64,000 nucleotides of DNA. Origin: Flavobacteriaceae bacterium GF1. GTDB lineage: Bacteria > Bacteroidota > Bacteroidia > Flavobacteriales > Flavobacteriaceae. Shown piece by piece: positions 46,655 to 53,566 of the stretch. Under the pieces are notes generated by a model that did no database searches, was not told where the DNA came from, and saw only the letters and a program-made list of their open reading frames with translations. The DNA is taken from assembly GCA_009797885.1 (NCBI GenBank), contig WNKP01000008.1, positions 1-64,000 on the forward strand, read 5' to 3'. Within the stretch, counting starts at the first letter, position 1; the number at the start of each line of letters is the position of its first letter. A program made the translations under genes and the position numbers.

Positions 46655-47142
46655 CCTGCGATTACCAGGTTTTGAAAAACCTGATTCATTGAATCAAAAG
46701 AATATTCAATCGAAAAATCTGTGGCTACACACTCAAATGTATTATCCTTAAAAGTTAGTATATAGTGGTTCACATCTTTATATCTGTCTTCATCGAAATA
46801 TGGATGGTGCGATTGTATTCTTTTAATCTCTTTAATCCAGTCAGAATCCTCAACTGAGAAAAAAGAGTAAGGTTTTAACCCTATGTCATAATAAGGGTGA
46901 CCGATTATGACTTCGTCATTTGGTATTCCAAATTTGTGTATGTACGTATTTGTAAATCTTACTATGGCAACACCAGTGTCAACATTGGTGTCGCGCTCCT
47001 TTATTTTGTCGGTAGTATCTGGCAGTTCAAATAAATCTACGTAATGAAGTAGCGTTAAATTAATCTCATCGCATATAACTTTGGGAGAGGGCGCTCCCAT
47101 ATTTATAGGGTATTTCGTGGCGATACTCCTTAGCTCTGTCAT
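46648..47142 (-). CDS. hypothetical small protein, antiparallel to kptA
   Basis: The 164-residue protein has no signal peptide or membrane segment and is rich in aromatic and acidic residues (SHHPYFDEDRYKDVNHYILT). It ends in CVATDFSIEYSFDSMNQVFQ. I do not recognise the family. Its stop overlaps the kptA stop by 7 nt on the opposite strand. Its start overlaps the stop of a short upstream frame by 3 nt. It may be a solitary immunity-like or regulatory protein in this toxin region. Confidence 0.6.
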   Translation of the reverse strand: MTELRSIATKYPINMGAPSPKVICDEINLTLLHYVDLFELPDTTDKIKERDTNVDTGVAIVRFTNTYIHKFGIPNDEVIIGHPYYDIGLKPYSFFSVEDSDWIKEIKRIQSHHPYFDEDRYKDVNHYILTFKDNTFECVATDFSIEYSFDSMNQVFQNLVIAGQ

Positions 47143-47267
47143 GCATATGCTTTTTTGGCCCTGTGATCGCGGATGTAAGCATCTATGATCTTGAATAAGG
47201 CAATTTTATCCTCACTGTCCATATTGATGATGGCTTCTATGCGCTTGGTAATGTTCTTCAAAACCAT
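47139..47267 (-). pseudogene. C-terminal fragment of an XRE-type regulator
   Basis: A 42-codon frame encodes MVLKNITKRIEAIINMDSED, then KIALFKIIDAYIRDHRAKKA and YA. This pattern matches the C-terminal helix region of Bacteroidetes XRE-family regulators; the DNA-binding part is missing. The stop overlaps the ATG of the next gene (ATGA). It could be a translated leader for that gene or a relic. Confidence 0.45.
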
Positions 47268-47343
47268 ATTTATAAGTAGCCCTTGTATTGTGTAAATTTA
47301 AATAATAATAATGTAAACATATTACTACTTCTTTGCCTTTGGC

Positions 47344-47687
47344 ATCAACTACAATACGGTGGCCTATAGTGGGACCAAACTGTACAATGGCAATATTTCG
47401 GAAACGGAGTGGCGTACTGCCAATACCGACAATACCTTAAAATGGTACCGCTATGGGTACGATGCGCTGAACCGGCTTACCAGTGCCGTTGTTCAAACGG
47501 GCCATTATAATATGACGGCCCTGTATGATAAGAACGGTAACATTACCGAACTGAACAGAAATGGCCATACCAACGCCACAGCCACCACTTTCGGCCCAAT
47601 GGACAGGTTGGGTTATAGTTATGATGCCGGTAACAAGCTCACCAAGGTTTTGGACATTGGACGTAAAACCTATGGCTTTACCGACAG
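47344..47687 (+). repeat. 344-nt duplicated segment, orphan copy
   Basis: Matches 44355-44698 with about ten substitutions and no gap. It begins abruptly at an AT-rich junction, so the orphan module lacks the signal peptide and the body of an RHS protein. Confidence 0.85.
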
Positions 47688-48825
47688 TACGACCGATGCC
47701 CAAGACTATTGGTACGATGCCAACGGGAATATGGTCCGCGACCTGAACAAGGGCATTGGGACGGCCAGTGTTGATGGGATAAGCTATAACCACCTGAACC
47801 TGCCCACGGAGGTAAAGTTTGACAACAGCAGTACTAAAAAGATTACCTATATTTATGATGCCCTTGGAACGAAACTAAAGAAAATGACCTACAATAACGG
47901 TGTTTCAACCACGACCGATTATGCGGGAAACTACGTCTATGAGAACGCTACCCTACAGTTCTTCCCACACCCTGAAGGGTACGTGACACCCAATGGCAGT
48001 GGAGGGTACGACTATGTGTATAACCATATCGACCACCTTGGAAATGTGCGCCTTTCTTACACGGATGCAAACAATGATGGCAGTATAGATTCAAGTTCGG
48101 AGATAATCGAGGAGAACAACTATTATCCCCTCGGGTTAAAAATGCGTGGATTCAACAGTAATGTATCACCTCTTGGGAATAGTGTGGCCAAGAGGTATAA
48201 ATACAATAACAAGGAATTACAGGATGAACTTGGATTGGGATGGTATGACTTGGGTGCAAGGAACTACGACCCGACGATTGGAAGGTTTTTCAATGTTGAC
48301 CCATTGGCAGAGGATTACAGTTTCCAATCGGTTTATGCCTTTGCAGCAAACAATCCCATTTCCTTTGTGGACATAAACGGGGAGGGTGTGCTGGATGATT
48401 TTCATATTTATGAAGATGGGTCTATCCTAAGGATAAAAACAGATGATGCAACGGATACTTTCATCTTCCATAATTCCAATGGAAACCAGCATGATATTGC
48501 CACTTTGGAAAAAAATGAGAATGGTCTGATCAATGCCCCTAATATAGATTATGACAGTGGTGATGGTACTTCCGTGAGCGTATCAAGCAAACCGGGAAAT
48601 GAGAGCGAGATCAACATCTCGGGTACAGCCCTTGCCTCAGTAATTGGTGCCTCGGCAGATTCTGGAGAGGAAATCTATATCACAAGGGCCAGCAATGCTG
48701 ATGGTAGTTCTCCCGGAAGTAATAAAACCCATAAAGGTGGAAAGAACATAGATATTAGGTTTGCAGGACAAAACGGAAGTAGAGAGCGACTGGATTTTGA
48801 AGTGGACATAAATGATTTTACCTAG
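47359..48825 (+). CDS. orphan RHS tip module with M15-peptidase-like toxin, interrupted
   Basis: A frame of 488 codons from a GTG carries the end of the YD repeats, the RHS core (NHIDHLGNVRLSYTD, LGWYDLGARNYDPTIGRFFN) and a tip unlike that of the main gene. The tip reads GSNKTHKGGKNIDIRFAG, which resembles the His and Asp zinc ligands of M15-type peptidases. The frame stops at a TAG (48823-48825) although the same frame continues for 87 codons that include HLKKHYNHQHLQGY, the expected last zinc His. It has no signal peptide and no obvious promoter, as expected of an orphan cassette awaiting recombination with the main gene. Confidence 0.75.
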   Translation: MAYSGTKLYNGNISETEWRTANTDNTLKWYRYGYDALNRLTSAVVQTGHYNMTALYDKNGNITELNRNGHTNATATTFGPMDRLGYSYDAGNKLTKVLDIGRKTYGFTDSTTDAQDYWYDANGNMVRDLNKGIGTASVDGISYNHLNLPTEVKFDNSSTKKITYIYDALGTKLKKMTYNNGVSTTTDYAGNYVYENATLQFFPHPEGYVTPNGSGGYDYVYNHIDHLGNVRLSYTDANNDGSIDSSSEIIEENNYYPLGLKMRGFNSNVSPLGNSVAKRYKYNNKELQDELGLGWYDLGARNYDPTIGRFFNVDPLAEDYSFQSVYAFAANNPISFVDINGEGVLDDFHIYEDGSILRIKTDDATDTFIFHNSNGNQHDIATLEKNENGLINAPNIDYDSGDGTSVSVSSKPGNESEINISGTALASVIGASADSGEEIYITRASNADGSSPGSNKTHKGGKNIDIRFAGQNGSRERLDFEVDINDFT

Positions 48826-49086
48826 ATTGACCAAGACGCTTCTGCGAGGATGAACGCATCCCTTAGAAAGTTTGGTTATAAAAGTATCAAGGCTTCCAAT
48901 TTATCAATTCCGCTCTCTGGGGGGGATTTCAATAATCCAACGTTTGCCACTGGAAAGATTATGGGGACAAGTCATTTGAAAAAACATTATAACCATCAAC
49001 ACCTTCAAGGGTACAATCCAAATGTTACGACAAGAAATAAGGCCGTTCCTGTACCGACATTGACAAGGGGCGTTAAATTGAATTAA
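48826..49086 (+). pseudogene. second part of the orphan tip toxin, after the amber stop
   Basis: The reading frame of the orphan module continues in phase for 86 codons after the TAG, starting IDQDASARMNASLRKFGYKS and including KKHYNHQHLQGYNPNV before its own stop at 49084-49086. An internal ATG at 48850 could start a 78-residue fragment, but the sequence is more naturally the C-terminal half of the toxin. The TAG could be a recent mutation or a silenced reserve tip. Confidence 0.7.
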
Positions 49087-49105
49087 TTGTTAAAACAAAG
49101 AGGAA

Positions 49106-49852
49106 ATGAAGATATATGTTATCACTTTAGTCATGGCCGTTCTGTTCGGCTGCAAGGGAAAGGAAACAAATAGAGACAATGTCCAGTTAGTGGAAAAAGT
49201 GGAAGATTCCGTTGTTATTGCCCACGAGGAAAAGCCGTTAGTGGAAACTGACACAGTTAAAACAACGGTTGAAGAACCAAAAGCAGGGTTCCTTTTTGTA
49301 GATATAGGAGCGATCTACAATAATGGAAGTTTTGAAATTCTCAATTCCACGAAAGACACGCTGATTTATTTCAAAAATAAGACAACTTATTTTGATGGAC
49401 GTTCCTATGAAATGATGAACGAAGATGGCTACTACAAGAAATTAGTAAACGTAGAGGCAATAGATCCAGAGTATGGATTGTTCATAATGGTTTGCAAAGG
49501 ACTGGAAAGCGGTATTTACGTAGTGGATTTTAATGAACAAACAGGATATATAGACAATCAAAAGCATGAATCCTTATTGACATTCAAAACCTCTAGGCAA
49601 TACGTTTTGGAGGGCTATCCTAATCCAACTGAGGCAAACCCTTTGAGGGCTAATCCAAGTGATGATGCTGAGATAATAATTGGTTTTACAGAACACAGTT
49701 ATATATCAGTAGAAATCCAAGGAGACTGGCTTAAGGTTAAAGATGACAAAGATTGTTACCCAGGTGAAGAACCATCGGAGCAGGATATTATAGGTTGGGT
49801 GAGATGGCGAAAAGACGGTGAAATAATCATAGATATAAGGCACCTATGTTAG
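49106..49852 (+). CDS. lipoprotein with SH3-like C-terminus, candidate immunity protein
   Basis: The 248-residue protein has a lipobox (VMAVLFGCKG) at residue 16, an acidic linker, a central beta-rich segment (DTLIYFKNKTTYFDGRSYEM), and a C-terminal SH3b-like region (NPLRANPSDDAEIIIGFTEH, GDWLKVKDDKDCYPGEEP, GWVRWRKDGEIII). It begins 19 nt after the orphan toxin frame and is followed by a terminator, so the two form one unit. A periplasmic lipoprotein would suit protection against a peptidoglycan-targeting toxin. That role is inferred from position. Confidence 0.7.
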   Translation: MKIYVITLVMAVLFGCKGKETNRDNVQLVEKVEDSVVIAHEEKPLVETDTVKTTVEEPKAGFLFVDIGAIYNNGSFEILNSTKDTLIYFKNKTTYFDGRSYEMMNEDGYYKKLVNVEAIDPEYGLFIMVCKGLESGIYVVDFNEQTGYIDNQKHESLLTFKTSRQYVLEGYPNPTEANPLRANPSDDAEIIIGFTEHSYISVEIQGDWLKVKDDKDCYPGEEPSEQDIIGWVRWRKDGEIIIDIRHLC

Positions 49853-49884
49853 AGCAATACAATAGATTCTAGAAGAAGAGTGGC

Positions 49885-49909
49885 CACGGCAGTTTTGTCG
49901 TGTTTTTTT
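49885..49909 (+). terminator. rho-independent terminator after the lipoprotein gene
   Basis: Stem cacggca / tgtcgtg (one G-U pair) with loop gttt, followed by seven T's (49903-49909). It sits 33 nt after the stop codon of the lipoprotein gene. Confidence 0.7.
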
Positions 49910-50067
49910 AATTGACACCAGTTGAATACCGGCAGTAGCGAGGAACGTTCAGGTTCTTTGCCGAGTAATTGTGCGAATGATAGAGGATTTGAATAAAAAT
50001 ACTTCTTGTTTTCTCATGATTTCTATTTTTGATTTTCCCTGAATCTAGTAACACTAAAGATGAAATT

Positions 50068-50547
50068 ATGAAGAAAGTGATTTTAGTATTTGGGGTTTTC
50101 GGTGTTCTGTCTTCGTCGCTCAAGGCCCAAGAAGGAGGTTATTTTTCAATGGAATGGGGATTACTACAGGTAGATGGCACCCTTTCTGAAAATTCCAATC
50201 AAGGTTTGTTTACGTATACCAAATTTACCGGTGACCATTTTGGTTTTCAAGGAGGTGTTGGTATGGCTGGTTTTGACAACAGAGACTTTGTTAATTTTGA
50301 AGCTTCTGCGTTGTATGCCCTAGCCAATAAGAGAATTTGGACTTTTGCAGGACTTGGTGCCAATGACATTGCACTGACACCAGTTCCTTTGGCCGGTATT
50401 CGGATCAATGCCCTGCGAACTCAAAATTTGAATGTATATACAGGGTATCGCCATGTATTTCGACAAACTTCCGAGGGATATTTCAGTTTGGGATTTATGG
50501 TTTCTTTACCAGCCAGGAACAGATCCTCTGCTACCGCCAGTTTGTAA
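50068..50547 (+). CDS. secreted beta-barrel-like hypothetical protein
   Basis: Start taken at MKKVILVFG (50068) to give a signal peptide ending SLKAQ. The 159-residue protein has alternating hydrophobic strands with Gly turns (GDHFGFQGGVGMAGFDNRDF, IWTFAGLGANDIALTP, LNVYTGYRHVFRQTSEGYFS), like a small outer-membrane barrel. No family is recognised. A terminator follows at 50576. Confidence 0.7.
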   Translation: MKKVILVFGVFGVLSSSLKAQEGGYFSMEWGLLQVDGTLSENSNQGLFTYTKFTGDHFGFQGGVGMAGFDNRDFVNFEASALYALANKRIWTFAGLGANDIALTPVPLAGIRINALRTQNLNVYTGYRHVFRQTSEGYFSLGFMVSLPARNRSSATASL

Positions 50548-50575
50548 CTGATGGTTACAGCAAGAGTAGGCATAC

Positions 50576-50604
50576 AAACCACGGTGGAAGTGTCGTGGTT
50601 TTTT
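50576..50604 (+). terminator. rho-independent terminator
   Basis: Stem aaaccacg (50576-50583) / cgtggttt (50594-50601) with a 10-nt loop and a T-run, 28 nt after the stop codon of the preceding gene. Confidence 0.75.
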
Positions 50605-50627
50605 GTTGTCGAGATTTCTCACATACG

Positions 50628-50760
50628 TTCGAAATGACCTTTACGTTGCGAGCGTCATTTCGAAGGAGCAAAGTGATTGGAAATCCCCGCCCCGCAGTAT
50701 CCGCCAAAGGCGGACAGGGTTGTACTGCTGCGGTATAACCGTTTTAAAAGTTTTGATGAT
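50628..50760. repeat. intergenic palindromic repeat (cruciform-like)
   Basis: An 11-bp inverted repeat ttcgaaatgac (50628-50638) / gtcatttcgaa (50654-50664) is followed by tccgccaaaggcgga (6-bp stem) flanked by imperfectly matching ccgcagta / tactgctgcgg arms. Such tcatttcga blocks are dispersed in flavobacterial intergenic DNA. The short frame over it is not a gene. Confidence 0.55.
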
Positions 50761-50790
50761 AAGGCGAAGCAGCCAAGCTACTCCGCAGCT

Positions 50791-50822
50791 GAATTCAATA
50801 TTACGCCGAATAATTAAATTTT
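50791..50822 (+). repeat. 32-nt direct repeat, right copy
   Basis: Partner of 34990-35021 with one mismatch (T/C in the acgYcg core). It marks the right side of the RHS locus. Confidence 0.75.
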
Positions 50823-50881
50823 AAGGGATTTCATGACAATTGTATTCACTATATTACATGAAGGATTATTCGCCATAACCA

Positions 50882-51502
50882 ATGACTACTAAGATCAATA
50901 CAATTCTTTTTATCGTTCTTTTCGTTTTTAACAACCTTCAAGCGCAGGAAAAATTGGTGAAGGTTATAGAAGAACAGAAAGGCAACCGCATCGCTTTTTA
51001 TGCCATCAATGAAGACGAACAACCCTATGATGTTTTATTTGAGGTTAAGGGTTCTGATTTTCGGCAAAGTGCTGCAAGGCCAAGATTAACAAGGGTACCG
51101 GCCACTTCAAAAGTCCATATAAAGACCATAATCCTGTACCGGGACAAAACGCCAAAATATACCCATACACTTCAAGTGAACGATAGCCTTTCCCGCAGGG
51201 CCTTGAAGAAGGAATACACGATTATTGAAGTACCACCGAAGATGATTACCCCAAAGCGACACATTACCATTTACAGGACATCAAGTTGCTTGTCCTGTGA
51301 TACCATTATTTCCAAGCTGAATGAAAATCGCTATATCTTTAAGCTTATCGACCTTCAGGAAAAAAAAGAAGTCAAGGAAGCCCTCTCCAAAACTTTGGGT
51401 AAGTCATTGGACTCCATTGCGTATCCCATAATTAATCTGGGGGGTCATATATATACATGGATAACGGACTATGAAACCCTGTTGTCCGAAATGGATAAAT
51501 GA
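50882..51502 (+). CDS. exported thioredoxin/glutaredoxin-fold protein
   Basis: The 206-residue protein has a signal peptide (LFIVLFVFNNLQAQ), a beta-rich first half (residues 20-120), and from about 125 a glutaredoxin-like fold: HITIYRTSSCLSCDTIISKL with a CLSC motif, then YPIINLGGHIYTW as the cis-Pro strand. It may reduce or isomerise disulphides in the periplasm, although the CxxC-pair residues are unusual. It is convergent with the methyltransferase gene (3-nt gap), so no operon partner is clear. Confidence 0.75.
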   Translation: MTTKINTILFIVLFVFNNLQAQEKLVKVIEEQKGNRIAFYAINEDEQPYDVLFEVKGSDFRQSAARPRLTRVPATSKVHIKTIILYRDKTPKYTHTLQVNDSLSRRALKKEYTIIEVPPKMITPKRHITIYRTSSCLSCDTIISKLNENRYIFKLIDLQEKKEVKEALSKTLGKSLDSIAYPIINLGGHIYTWITDYETLLSEMDK

Positions 51503-51505
51503 CTC

Positions 51506-52213
51506 CTATTCCTTTCTGGTAAAGGGTACAAATCGCACAGGCATCAATTTCCTGGTCTTTATTCGACCTTTCTTTTTTTGGACCAAGACTAAATCGCGGA
51601 TGCCGTTATGCGGCCCTACCGGTATGACCATTCGCCCCCCTTCTTTTAATTGTTGCAAGAGTGGTTCCGGGATTTCTTCGGCACCGGCAGTCACCATAAT
51701 GGCATCAAAAGGGGCATGGGCTTTCCAACCATGGTAGCCATCACCTATTTTTACCGTAATATTCGTATACCCCAATTCATCCAAAAGCTCTTTTGCCCGT
51801 AACCCCAGCGGTTCAACGATTTCCACGGTATAAACGGAATCCACAATTTCCGCCAACACCGCGGCCTGGTAGCCCGATCCCGTGCCAATTTCAAGGACCT
51901 TGTCCTTTTTCCCAAGATGAAGGGATTGGGTCATAAAAGCAACCATATACGGCTGTGAAATGGTCTGCTTGTGTCCTATGGGCAATGGACGGTCGGAATA
52001 AGCAAACAACTGCTGGTCCTTGGGCACAAAATGGTGCCTGGGTACCTGGAGCATGGCGTCCAGGGTATTACGGTCGTAGATGTCCCTTCCCTCCAATTGT
52101 AGTTTTACCATGGCCTTCCTCATGGAAACGAAATCCAGTTCCTGGGCAAAAGCGGTCCAAGTGATACCAAAGACCATAAGTAATGCCCAAACTTTTTGAT
52201 TGTTGTTTCCCAT
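51506..52213 (-). CDS. pcm: protein-L-isoaspartate O-methyltransferase with signal peptide
   Basis: The 235-residue enzyme methylates abnormal L-isoaspartyl residues as a first step of repair, using S-adenosylmethionine. Motifs: EIGTGSGYQAAVLAEIV (SAM loop), HHFVPKDQQLFAYSDRPLPI, and the post-motif region VTAGAEEIPEPLLQQLKEGG. Unlike the cytosolic enzyme of Escherichia coli, it starts with a clear signal peptide (VWALLMVFGITWTAFAQ), which would send it to the periplasm, where SAM is not expected. It could be a cytosolic enzyme with a misannotated start, but no internal Met fits before the domain. Confidence 0.9.
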   Translation of the reverse strand: MGNNNQKVWALLMVFGITWTAFAQELDFVSMRKAMVKLQLEGRDIYDRNTLDAMLQVPRHHFVPKDQQLFAYSDRPLPIGHKQTISQPYMVAFMTQSLHLGKKDKVLEIGTGSGYQAAVLAEIVDSVYTVEIVEPLGLRAKELLDELGYTNITVKIGDGYHGWKAHAPFDAIMVTAGAEEIPEPLLQQLKEGGRMVIPVGPHNGIRDLVLVQKKKGRIKTRKLMPVRFVPFTRKE

Positions 52214-52269
52214 CCTGAGTACTTTAAATTACGAAATTTTTAAGGAACTGAACTGTCGGTTATCATTTC

Positions 52270-52300
52270 GTCAAAGCCCTAAAATCAATAATTTTGCACT
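52270..52300 (+). promoter_or_regulatory. candidate promoter of the MscS gene
   Basis: TAATTTTG at 52289-52296 matches the Bacteroidetes -7 motif TAnnTTTG and would start transcription shortly before the ATG at 52316. The -33 element is not clear. Confidence 0.35.
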
Positions 52301-52315
52301 TTTAAAAAAAACGTC

Positions 52316-53566
52316 ATGGAGAAACGGTATTGGGGTCATTTTTTGCATGATATATTGGTGGACAAAGGCGTTCCTGAAAATTGGGCCATCTACCTTAATG
52401 TCATTATCCTGCTTGTTTTGGGAATCGTTTTGGTTTTTTTGGTGGATTTCGTCATATGGAAAATCCTAAGAAAGTTCTCCGCAGCTATGGCCAAACGGAC
52501 CAAAACCAATTTTGACAATTTTGCGGTCACCAATAGACTGCCCCGCTTTTTGGCCCATATTTTTCCTCTACTGCTCGCCCTGGAACTTGCCCCAATGGTG
52601 TTCTACGACTTTCAGTATGCCGAAAACATTGCTTTTAAGGTGTTGAATATTTTGGGCGTGCTTTTGGCCTTACGGATTGCCAGGAGCTTTTTCCAAACCG
52701 TTAGGGACTATCTTAAGACCCTTCCAAGGTTTAAGGACAAACCCATTGACAGTTATATACAGGTGTTCATGTTTTTTGCCTGGGCAGCGGGTATCATGAC
52801 CATTTTGGCCATCGTCACCGGTACCGACATTTGGAAATTCCTGACCGGTCTTGGCGCGGCTTCGGCCATTTTACTTTTGATTTTTAGGGATACCATTTTG
52901 GGTTTTGTGGCCAGTATTCAGGTCTCTATCAATGATATGGTACGTATTGGGGATTGGATCACATTTGAGAAATACGGTGCCGATGGGGATGTGATTGAAA
53001 TCAATCTGGCTACCGTAAAAGTCCAAAACTTCGATAAGACCATTACCACCATCCCTACCTATGCCTTGATATCCGATAGCTTTAAAAACTGGAGGGGAAT
53101 GCAATCCTCTGGGGGAAGGCGTATCAAAAGGGCGGTAATCCTTAAGCAGCAAAGTATTCGGTTCCTTACTCCGGATACCATCGAGGAACTCAAACAAATT
53201 GAACTCATTAGGGACTATTTGGATGATAGGCAAAGAAAGATCGACCTCTCCAATGAAGAAAAGGGAGTGGACAAGTCCGTATTGCTCAACGGTCGTAATA
53301 TGACCAATTTGGGGGTTTTTAGAAAGTATATCGAAAGTTACCTGGAGTCCCATTCGGCCATTAATGACGATATGATTTTAATGACCCGGCAGTTGGAGCC
53401 GACCAGCCAAGGCATCCCATTGGAAATCTATGCCTTTAGCAGCGATAAAAGATGGCAGAACTACGAGTACATTATGGCCGATATTTTTGACCATGTACTC
53501 GCAGCAGTGCCCTACTTTAATTTGGAAGTCTTTGAGCTTCCCACAGCCCTTAAAACTAGTTCTTAA
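52316..53566 (+). CDS. MscS-family mechanosensitive channel (YbdG-like)
   Basis: The 416-residue inner-membrane protein has about four or five helices in residues 20-190 and the MscS pore helix and beta-domain: GLGAASAILLLIFRDTILGF, IQVSINDMVRIGDWI, EINLATVKVQNFDKTITTIP. The C-terminal soluble domain (KRAVILKQQSIRFLTPDTIE) matches the YbdG subfamily. It releases solutes on hypo-osmotic shock. The end overlaps the convergent BNR gene by 11 nt. Flavobacteria usually carry several such genes. Confidence 0.93.
   Translation: MEKRYWGHFLHDILVDKGVPENWAIYLNVIILLVLGIVLVFLVDFVIWKILRKFSAAMAKRTKTNFDNFAVTNRLPRFLAHIFPLLLALELAPMVFYDFQYAENIAFKVLNILGVLLALRIARSFFQTVRDYLKTLPRFKDKPIDSYIQVFMFFAWAAGIMTILAIVTGTDIWKFLTGLGAASAILLLIFRDTILGFVASIQVSINDMVRIGDWITFEKYGADGDVIEINLATVKVQNFDKTITTIPTYALISDSFKNWRGMQSSGGRRIKRAVILKQQSIRFLTPDTIEELKQIELIRDYLDDRQRKIDLSNEEKGVDKSVLLNGRNMTNLGVFRKYIESYLESHSAINDDMILMTRQLEPTSQGIPLEIYAFSSDKRWQNYEYIMADIFDHVLAAVPYFNLEVFELPTALKTSS

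Noticed and set aside
50603-50824. 73-codon plus-strand frame
   Set aside because: It covers the palindromic repeat and the 32-nt direct repeat; no protein-like character.
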